From Bacteriovorax sp. (GTDB taxonomy: Bacteria > Bdellovibrionota > Bacteriovoracia > Bacteriovoracales > Bacteriovoracaceae), in the NCBI GenBank assembly GCA_014377485.1, contig JACMPM010000024.1, positions 1 to 64,000 of the forward strand: a stretch of 64,000 nt of DNA. The letters are read 5' to 3'. Shown piece by piece: positions 57,433-64,000 of this stretch (the first letter of the stretch is position 1; each line of letters starts with the position of its first letter). The translations under genes were made by a program, and so were the position numbers. The notes under the pieces were generated by a model. It was not told where the DNA came from, ran no database searches, and saw only the letters and a program-made list of their open reading frames with translations.

Positions 57433-59553
57433 TTACGATTTCTTTTTAACAGACTCAACTGCCTTTGCAGACAATTTGATTCTTCCCATTTTATCAATTT
57501 CCATAACTTTAACTTTAATCATCTGACCTTCAGTTAAATAGTCCCCAACGTTTTGAACTCTATCATCAGATAATTCAGACACGTGAACCAGACCAGAGAT
57601 ACCAGCGAACTCAACGAATGCACCGTACTCTTTAATAGAGTCAACGCGAGCTTCGAAGATTGAACCAATTTCTGGACCGTTGATTTGAAGATCAACTGCA
57701 GTTACGCAAGCTTTAAGAACTTCTTTATCAGAACCTAGCACTTTAACCATTCCTTCTTCAGTGATTTCGATTGTTACTTTATATTCTTCTTGAAGTTTCT
57801 TGATGTTTTTTCCACCAGGTCCGATCAATGCTCCAATTTTATCTGTTGGAATCATCACTGTCATAATAGTTGGAACACCTGGCTTGAATTCAGCACGAGG
57901 TTCTTTCATCGTTTTTTCCATTTCTGCAAGGATGTGCATTCTTCCCTTGTACGCCTGGTTGATTGCGTCTTCGATAATTTGCGGAGTAAGACCTGTGATC
58001 TTGATATCCATTTGAATCGCAGTTACACCATCTTTTGTTCCAGCAACTTTAAAATCCAAATCTCCTAAATGATCTTCATCACCTAAAATATCTGTAAGGA
58101 TTTTATAATTAGCACCGTCAGTGATTAATCCCATTGCAATCCCAGCAACTGGTGCCGTGATAGGAATACCTGCATCCATAAGAGCAAGTGAACCAGAACA
58201 AACTGATCCCATTGAACTTGATCCGTTAGATTCAAGAACTTCACACACAATTCTTGTCGTGTATGAGAAAGTTTCTTGAGGTGGCATAACAGCTTTAAGA
58301 GCACGTTCTGCAAGGTTACCGTGACCTAATTCACGTCTACCAGCTCCACGAGATCCTTTTGCTTCACCAACAGAGAATCCTGGGAAGTTATAGTGAAGAT
58401 AAAATTTATTATAAGTAAGACCAGTAATACGGTCTTGCATTTGGTCCCCAAGAGATCCACCAACAGTTACTGTGGCCATAACTTGAGTTTCACCACGAGT
58501 AAATAAAGACGATCCGTGTGGTGCTGCTAGAACTCCAACTTCAGTTTCAATTTTTCTTACTTCGTCTAGTCTTCTACCGGCAATTCTTTTTCCTTCAACT
58601 AAAATATCATTTCTCATCATATTGTAGAGAAGTTCATCCACGCCTTTGTAAGCTTCTTTAGAAGCTCCTTTGTCGTCTTTTAATCCGAATGCTGCTGGGT
58701 CAGCTTTTATAGCCTCAGCACAGGCCTTATTGATTGCACGAACTGCATCCTGACGTTGCATTTTATCGCTGATTCCAAGAGCTGCTCTGGCAGTTGTCGT
58801 GAAAGTAGTTTTAACTTTTTCTGTTAAAGTTGAATTTGTTGCAGCTGAAACGTATGAACGTTTTTTCTTCCCAACTTCTTTTTGCATTTTATCAACAAGA
58901 GCACAGAATGATTTAATTTGCTCATGACCAAAATTGATCGCGGCCAATACATCTTTTTCTGGAACGATATGAGCTTCACCTTCAACCATTAATATTGCTT
59001 CAGATGATGCTGTGATAGCGATTTCTAAATCTGATTTTACCCATTCTTCTAAATTTGGGTTAACAAGAAGTTTTCCATCAATACGGGCAACTTTACATGT
59101 TCCAAGAGAAGCTGAAAATGGAATGTCTGAGATAGCGATGGCAGCACTTGCACCTAGGCCCGCAAGAACTTCAGGATCTCCTGCTGGGTTGTATGAGAGA
59201 ACAGAACATGTAACGACAGTGTCGAACATATAATCACTTGGGAACATTGGGCGCAGACCGCGGTCAATAATTCTACAAGTTAATATTTCTGCAGTTGAAG
59301 GGCGGTTTTCGCGCTTCATGAATCCACCTAAAAATTTTCCAGCTCCGTAGAATTTTTCCTGGTATTCAACTAAAAGTGGAAAAAAATCTTGACCGTCTTT
59401 TAATTCTCTTGCAGAACACACGGCAACGAGAACTTGAGTTCCGTTACAGCTTACTAGCACTGATCCGTCTGCTTGTTTAGCAAGGCGTCCAGTTTCTATA
59501 GTGACTTCTTTTCCACCATAATTGAGTTTGTACTCTTTTTTGTTTTCGTTCAT
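57433..59553 (-). CDS. pnp: Polyribonucleotide nucleotidyltransferase
   Basis: This enzyme degrades RNA 3'-to-5' using phosphate. The 706-residue protein has two RNase PH domains (first with FFPLLVEYQEKFYGAGK, second with GSLGDQMQDRITGL and SNGSSSMGSVC), a KH domain (MIPTDKIGALIGPGGKNIKK) and a C-terminal S1 domain (FEARVDSIKEYGAFVEFAG). The ATG at 59553 with GGAG 10 bases upstream is preferred over upstream in-frame starts (59595, 59568). rpsO lies just upstream on the same strand, the classic rpsO-pnp order, but with a terminator between them. Confidence 0.97.
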   Translation of the reverse strand: MNENKKEYKLNYGGKEVTIETGRLAKQADGSVLVSCNGTQVLVAVCSARELKDGQDFFPLLVEYQEKFYGAGKFLGGFMKRENRPSTAEILTCRIIDRGLRPMFPSDYMFDTVVTCSVLSYNPAGDPEVLAGLGASAAIAISDIPFSASLGTCKVARIDGKLLVNPNLEEWVKSDLEIAITASSEAILMVEGEAHIVPEKDVLAAINFGHEQIKSFCALVDKMQKEVGKKKRSYVSAATNSTLTEKVKTTFTTTARAALGISDKMQRQDAVRAINKACAEAIKADPAAFGLKDDKGASKEAYKGVDELLYNMMRNDILVEGKRIAGRRLDEVRKIETEVGVLAAPHGSSLFTRGETQVMATVTVGGSLGDQMQDRITGLTYNKFYLHYNFPGFSVGEAKGSRGAGRRELGHGNLAERALKAVMPPQETFSYTTRIVCEVLESNGSSSMGSVCSGSLALMDAGIPITAPVAGIAMGLITDGANYKILTDILGDEDHLGDLDFKVAGTKDGVTAIQMDIKITGLTPQIIEDAINQAYKGRMHILAEMEKTMKEPRAEFKPGVPTIMTVMIPTDKIGALIGPGGKNIKKLQEEYKVTIEITEEGMVKVLGSDKEVLKACVTAVDLQINGPEIGSIFEARVDSIKEYGAFVEFAGISGLVHVSELSDDRVQNVGDYLTEGQMIKVKVMEIDKMGRIKLSAKAVESVKKKS

Positions 59554-59760
59554 TTGAAATTGCTCCATCGTAAATTGCGATGCCATTAGCGGCAACGTTT
59601 TTAGGATCGGAATTAAAGATTTAGACGGGACTTAAAAGATATTTCAATACACTGATTTGATACTTAGGAGAATTTCAAGGCCTCTGTATTCAAATATCCC
59701 TCAAATTCCCAACTCAAAAATTTAACGACTTTCCTGTGAGATATTTTAACCTTTTAAAAC

Positions 59761-59788
59761 AAAAAAGGAACCCGAAGGTTCCTTTTTT
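59761..59788 (-). terminator. Rho-independent terminator with UUCG loop after rpsO
   Basis: On the minus strand GGAACC-TTCG-GGTTCC, followed by six T, gives a 6-bp stem with a UUCG tetraloop. It lies 14 bp past the rpsO stop and separates rpsO from pnp; the A-rich flank on the other side makes it near-symmetrical. Confidence 0.93.
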
Positions 59789-59801
59789 GGTAAGTTTTTT
59801 A

Positions 59802-60080
59802 TTATTTTCTTAAACCTAATTTCTTAATCAATGCTTGGTACTTTGGTGCATCAGTTCTTGAAATGTAAGTTAAAAGTCTTTTTCTTTGACCGATAAGTTT
59901 TAATAAACCACGGTTTCCAGAATAGTCATGTTTGTGTTTAGCAAAATGTGGAGCAAGATTAGCAATTCTTGCAGTGATCAACGCAACTTGTACAGCTGTG
60001 CATCCACTGTCTTTTTCACTTGAACCAAATTCTTTTCCGAATTCAGCTACTACTTTTGTAGATTGTTCTAAAGAAATCAT
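59802..60080 (-). CDS. rpsO: 30S ribosomal protein S15
   Basis: The 92-residue protein matches S15 (GSSEKDSGCTAVQVALITARI, HFAKHKHDYSGNRGLLKLIGQRKRLLTYI; only parts quoted). It binds 16S rRNA early in 30S assembly. GAGGAGAC precedes the ATG. It is followed by a strong terminator and then pnp. Confidence 0.97.
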   Translation of the reverse strand: MISLEQSTKVVAEFGKEFGSSEKDSGCTAVQVALITARIANLAPHFAKHKHDYSGNRGLLKLIGQRKRLLTYISRTDAPKYQALIKKLGLRK

Positions 60081-60155
60081 AAATGTCTCCTCGCCAATGT
60101 TTCAGTAAGATTTAATCAGACCAAAATAAAGGTGTTTAATAATAGTTTTAGTGTT

Positions 60156-61169
60156 TTAGCGGATAAACTCAGACATGTAAACTTTTAAATTATTGATCAG
60201 TCTCTCCTCAATTTGACGTATTCTCTCGCGAGAAACCCCGTATTGATCAGCAATGCTTTGGAGCGATGCAGGAACTTCGGACAAGAGCCTTTTTTCAAAT
60301 ATTTCACGGTCCCGTTCTTTTAAATCAGCAAGGAAAGATTTCAAGTGATCTCTTAAAATCTCCACACCTTGCAAGTCTCCAAGGCGTTCATCTACGGGAA
60401 TTTCGTCCTGATTTGTAAGACTATCTCCTAAACTCGGCCCATCATCATCAAGCCTGGCCTCTATGGAGAGCTCCGAGCCCCCGCTTCCAAGTCTACGGTC
60501 CATAACAGCTACAGATTTTTCTGAAACCCCAAGTGTAGAAGAAATCATTTTATTATCGGGATTAATTCCCATTCCAATCAAGCGCTCTTTTTCTTTTAAG
60601 AGATTAAAAAAAAGTTTTTTCTGTTCATTGGTAGTTCCGATTTTTACTAGTCGAAAGTTATCTAAAATAAATTTTAAAATATATGAACGTATCCACCAGC
60701 TGGCGTAATAAGAAAGCTTGGCTCCTTTAGTCGAATCGTATTTAGACACGGCCTTCATCAAACCAATATTGCCTTCTTGAATGAGATCCATCACGTTTTG
60801 CCAGGCTGAACGGTACTCCAGAGCGATCTTTACAACTAAGCGAAGATTGGCCAAAACAAGTTTTTTGGCGACTTCGATATCGCCAGAATCTTTCATTTCT
60901 TTGATCAACATTTCTTCTTCTTCTATAGTTAGAAGTTTATAGCGACTGATTTCTTTTACGTATTGAGTGAGAGGATCTTGTGAAGTTGTAGTAGGAAGAA
61001 CAGGTCCTCTATTTAAGACTCGGTCCACGATTTCTAATTCAGTAGATTTTGTATTTACCAAGGCCGGAAGTGCTGCAACAGAATTGGAGGCTTTGGCTAT
61101 TTTCGTAACTTTGGCGGCCTTAACCGTGCTTTTTTTAGTGTTGTCTGTTGTTGCAAGCTTTTTTGACAT
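60156..61169 (-). CDS. rpoH: RpoH-type sigma factor with N-terminal extension
   Basis: The 337-residue sigma-70 family factor of the heat-shock type has, after about 65 residues rich in Lys/Ala/Thr, region 1.2-2 (DPLTQYVKEISRYKLL, DLIQEGNIGLMKAV, YYASWWIRSYILKFIL) and the RpoH box (EQKKLFFNL). Region 4 (SLQSIADQYGVSRERIRQIEERL) has the -35-binding helix-turn-helix. The extension is absent from classical RpoH. No ribosome site is evident before the ATG. Heat-shock function is inferred from the RpoH box only. Confidence 0.88.
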   Translation of the reverse strand: MSKKLATTDNTKKSTVKAAKVTKIAKASNSVAALPALVNTKSTELEIVDRVLNRGPVLPTTTSQDPLTQYVKEISRYKLLTIEEEEMLIKEMKDSGDIEVAKKLVLANLRLVVKIALEYRSAWQNVMDLIQEGNIGLMKAVSKYDSTKGAKLSYYASWWIRSYILKFILDNFRLVKIGTTNEQKKLFFNLLKEKERLIGMGINPDNKMISSTLGVSEKSVAVMDRRLGSGGSELSIEARLDDDGPSLGDSLTNQDEIPVDERLGDLQGVEILRDHLKSFLADLKERDREIFEKRLLSEVPASLQSIADQYGVSRERIRQIEERLINNLKVYMSEFIR

Positions 61170-61222
61170 GAAGGAAGTTTAAACGATTCTCCAAACTTTG
61201 TCATTTAGAGATCTGCTCACTA

Positions 61223-62884
61223 TTATCTACTATTTATAGCTCGAGCATTTTGAACGGTTTTTTGGTGGTTAATATATTTTAAGGCAAAAATTCCATAATT
61301 GAGTTCGACATTGATGGGCTCAAATCCGCTTGTTGGCATCTTAAAATTGCTGTCAGAGATTAGCATTAACTGCTCTGAAAGCTCAGTCGCTATTAAAGAT
61401 TCCAGGTCCCCTTTCCAAGGTGGAATAATAAATTTATCCCGTGCCTGTGTAATGTCTTTAGTCATTTGAATTTTAAATCTTTTTAATAACCGATCCTTTT
61501 CTACATTATTGCGTGGATCCAGATTTTTTAGTGTTTCCCGATAGTAATGAAGAAAACTTCTTTGAATGAGAATTTTAAAACTAACTCTTACTTTTCCTGT
61601 TCTTTGATTGATGCGATCAAACTCTCCAAGGTTCACATCAAAAGCCACTTTGAGTTCTGCTTTTAGCGGGTTAAAATAAAGTGCTCTTTCAACCAGTTCT
61701 AAAGTTAGTGGTTCTTCAAAATAAAGCTCGCGGTTGAGCATTTCAGTTTGGGCACGGGCCCATTTGTTCCAGGTAAAATCCACGCTGGATCTTAATAAAT
61801 CTTCACCTCTAGAGAATTTATCTGAACGTAGAAGGAAATCAGGAACACCAGTTAAAAGAGCAATGAATTGAGAATTTATAAAATTTTCTTCGTCAAAAGT
61901 TCTGGAATTCATTATTTTTGATAACCGCTCATCACTATCGGCCGGTTTGTAATCAACTAATCTAAATTCTTCACAATAAAGTCTTTTAAAATCTTCACTT
62001 AAATTTGTGCCACCAACTGAAAAATAAAATTTACTGTAAAAGAGATCACGGGAAGTTTTACGACAAATTAAATTATCACACCAGACTTGAACCGTATTTT
62101 TATCTTCTTTTAGAAAAAGAGTATTGTTTTGTTCTTTCCAATCAATTACCTGATTATTCATCTGCCGGGTAAAAAAAGACATCAGCGCCGGATTTTTAAT
62201 TATAGGTACCAGAAGTCCAGGATTAGTGGGATTTCCCCCCCAAGAACAAATGGATTGAAAGAGTTTAACTGTGTATTTAAATTCCTGCTCGAGAGCTGTC
62301 CTTGGCGGAAGGTAAGAATCGAGATTTTCGGGAAAATATGGATTCCCGATAACACTTGGAAGTTTGAAATTATTTTCTTTATCGAATTTAACCAGAAAAT
62401 TATTTCGCAATTCTTTTTTACTGATGACTGAGAGATTTGATGAACAATAATTTCCAACCAGGCCATCGATTAAATTGATGTACTCATCTCTGGTAAATTC
62501 CAATGCCTTTGCGTATTGAGGAAGTGCACGGCTGGTAATGTCCAGACCAATATATTGGATTTCTGAAAGCATTGAGCGCATGACTTGTACTTTTTCCCAC
62601 TCAGTAGAGTAATGAATATCACGATTACTTTTGCAATAATTGAGAGTATTTTTTCCCTCTTCATAGAAGCCCCGGTACAAGGCCAGTTCACGTTTATAGC
62701 CAGCATTTGTACTCTGAAATTTATCTCTGGAAAAAACATAATTCAGAGGATCCGTTTCATTTTCAGAATAACTTTCAGCAAAATTACCCAGGACCAAGCT
62801 TTCTATAGGGGCCAGGGCCCATGCAAAATGCACAGGTGCAATTAAAAATAGAATAAATAAGAAACAAATAAGCCTTTTAATCAA
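61223..62884 (-). CDS. Large exported protein of unknown function
   Basis: The 553-residue protein starts from TTG and has a signal peptide (about 1-24: MIKRLICFLFILFLIAPVHF, ending WALA). The mature part is helical, rich in charged residues, with seven cysteines (e.g. NYCKSN, NYCSSN, QSICSWG, VWCDNLICRKT, LYCEEF). No known domain. It is divergent from the gene at 62944, with 59 bp between the starts. Confidence 0.75.
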   Translation of the reverse strand: MIKRLICFLFILFLIAPVHFAWALAPIESLVLGNFAESYSENETDPLNYVFSRDKFQSTNAGYKRELALYRGFYEEGKNTLNYCKSNRDIHYSTEWEKVQVMRSMLSEIQYIGLDITSRALPQYAKALEFTRDEYINLIDGLVGNYCSSNLSVISKKELRNNFLVKFDKENNFKLPSVIGNPYFPENLDSYLPPRTALEQEFKYTVKLFQSICSWGGNPTNPGLLVPIIKNPALMSFFTRQMNNQVIDWKEQNNTLFLKEDKNTVQVWCDNLICRKTSRDLFYSKFYFSVGGTNLSEDFKRLYCEEFRLVDYKPADSDERLSKIMNSRTFDEENFINSQFIALLTGVPDFLLRSDKFSRGEDLLRSSVDFTWNKWARAQTEMLNRELYFEEPLTLELVERALYFNPLKAELKVAFDVNLGEFDRINQRTGKVRVSFKILIQRSFLHYYRETLKNLDPRNNVEKDRLLKRFKIQMTKDITQARDKFIIPPWKGDLESLIATELSEQLMLISDSNFKMPTSGFEPINVELNYGIFALKYINHQKTVQNARAINSR

Positions 62885-62943
62885 CTCTATATACCTTTAT
62901 TAAACATACTCAAGTTATCGGGAGTTTATCCGAAATATTGAAT

Positions 62944-64000
62944 ATGAATGCTTTTAGTAGAATTCTATTCCTGAGCTTATTGGTAAGCTTTTATTGTCTT
63001 AAGCCTTTGGCTTTTGCCGATGAAGCTGATGTTTTGTCAACTGCTAACCTCAAAGAAATATGGTTGAAGGATGATGAATTTACCGAGGCAGCTGCCTTAG
63101 AAACAGAACTACAAAATGAAACTTTCGAGAGAGGCAGTGATCTCGATAGTCTTATTCGCGCTAAATTCAAAATGATTGGCGGGGATTTAAAATTAGCAAA
63201 ATTTTACCTCAACAGAATCAATGATAAAAAAAGTCGAGTCTACGCAATCAAAAAAAGATATCTGGCCCTAATCTCTTTTATCGAAGGACATTTTGATCAA
63301 TCCCTTGACCACTTAAAGGATAAACGCTTTTACGATAACTCTATTTATCCGCAAATTTGCCTCTTAAAATTAATTAATTTTATGGCCGTCAATGATACCG
63401 AATCACTTAAACGCGAAAAAGAATCCTGCCTGTTTTATTCAGCAAGAACATCAAAAAACGATGCTTACTGGCTCGACACAATGATAAAATTAAAACTTAA
63501 AGACCAGGTCGGAGTGAAAAAAAATCTCTTGACTGATGTAGAAAATACTTTAAATGATGATGAGATGTCGAAGCTTTGGCTAAAAACTGGTCTTTATTTA
63601 AATAAAGAAAAAGATCTGCTTAATCTCTTAATGCTTCTTCCAGAGAGCTCGTATCAATCAAAGAGACTTCGCGAAATTATAGCCTTTATGTATTTAAGAT
63701 CCAATTCACCCGGCGATATTCAAAAAGCACTTTCTTTTGTAGACGATATTGACTCAGCTAATGCTGAAAATATTAAAGGAAACATCAATCTTAAAAATAA
63801 AGAATATGAACTGGCGTTTGGACATTTCAGACTTGCTCTTCAAAAAAAGCAAGACTCCACCAATTCTCTTGAGCGTGCAATTCCTCTGGCATGGATTTTA
63901 AACCAATGGAAGGATGGTCTCAGTATGTTGGATAATAATACCAACAAAGGGCTCGACCCTAGAAATAAACGAGCAGTCAGAATAGCCTTTCTTATTCGAG
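62944..64000 (+). CDS. Exported TPR-like protein, cut by the window end
   Basis: An open reading frame runs from the ATG at 62944 past the last base, at least 352 residues. It begins with a signal peptide (MNAFSRILFLSLLVSFYCLK, ending AFA) and continues as a purely helical protein with repeat-like pairs of helices (e.g. YLALISFIEGHFDQSLDHLK, LAFGHFRLALQKK), as in TPR/Sel1-type scaffolds. No good ribosome site is seen. It is divergently transcribed from another large exported protein gene. Confidence 0.78.
   Translation, partial: MNAFSRILFLSLLVSFYCLKPLAFADEADVLSTANLKEIWLKDDEFTEAAALETELQNETFERGSDLDSLIRAKFKMIGGDLKLAKFYLNRINDKKSRVYAIKKRYLALISFIEGHFDQSLDHLKDKRFYDNSIYPQICLLKLINFMAVNDTESLKREKESCLFYSARTSKNDAYWLDTMIKLKLKDQVGVKKNLLTDVENTLNDDEMSKLWLKTGLYLNKEKDLLNLLMLLPESSYQSKRLREIIAFMYLRSNSPGDIQKALSFVDDIDSANAENIKGNINLKNKEYELAFGHFRLALQKKQDSTNSLERAIPLAWILNQWKDGLSMLDNNTNKGLDPRNKRAVRIAFLIR

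Noticed and set aside
57790-58068. Open frames on the plus strand inside pnp
   Set aside because: Shadows of pnp with no domain content or ribosome site.
1-64000. CRISPR array, rRNA or complete insertion sequence
   Set aside because: I found no regularly spaced direct repeats, no rRNA-like sequence and no transposase with terminal repeats.

Overview
This is a 64 kb chromosomal window from an AT-rich (by eye mid-30s % GC) Gram-negative bacterium. Gene order is dense, with many ATGA start/stop overlaps and an unusually large number of exported, often unrecognised, proteins. DUF4360-like and DUF4105-like exported proteins, an RpoH-type sigma factor with an N-terminal extension, and the many small signal-peptide proteins fit a Bdellovibrio/Bacteriovorax-type lineage (Bdellovibrionota). 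That assignment is an inference; there is no rRNA in the window to confirm it.

Region by region. (1) 1-2.3 kb: a large serine recombinase ends 14 bp from the 3' end of a tRNA-Leu(GAG), so this may be the right end of an integrated element lying mostly left of the window. (2) 2.5-6.3 kb: a small Cys protein, then a minus-strand cluster of a degenerate MnmA paralogue, an exported M28-type peptidase that has lost one of its two metal sites, and normal MnmA. (3) 6.4-13.9 kb: an ABC-ATPase-like protein without a Walker A motif, an orphan C5 DNA methyltransferase, and a minus-strand operon mtgA-lplA-ABC exporter pair (an asymmetric heterodimer). (4) 14-20.6 kb: exported proteins and a lipoprotein, an HExxH + DUF4105-like protein, and a nuclease-like protein translationally coupled to a HAD phosphatase. 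(5) 20.8-26.8 kb: a pyrimidine operon pyrB-carAB-pyrF in which the two carbamoyl-phosphate synthase subunits form one 1471-residue chain. (6) 26.9-43.9 kb: an HNH nuclease remnant, a frameshifted tiny exported gene, gsk, several envelope proteins, a three-gene unit ending in a coiled-coil/Hsp20-like fusion, mgtC, an App1-like phosphatase, an Ntn hydrolase, a divergent DUF4360 pair and an HTH regulator. (7) 44-52.3 kb: two importers in series, phnDCE-type and dppABCDF-type. (8) 52.5-64 kb: exported proteins, a second (exported) App1-like phosphatase, a small gene with an in-frame stop just after its signal peptide, a lysophospholipase-like hydrolase, a 2Fe-2S protein with a charged tail, dut, pnp, rpsO, an rpoH-like sigma factor and two large exported proteins, the last cut by the window edge.

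Functionally the window mixes housekeeping (pyrimidine and purine salvage, tRNA thiolation, RNA decay, cell wall synthesis, lipoylation) with peptide and phosphonate/phosphate import and a large exported proteome. The most unusual items are the degenerate MnmA/M28 pair, the coiled-coil/Hsp20-like fusion, the fused CarA-CarB, the nuclease-like/HAD pair and two small exported genes that are broken exactly at or near the signal peptide. No CRISPR array, rRNA or complete insertion sequence was seen.
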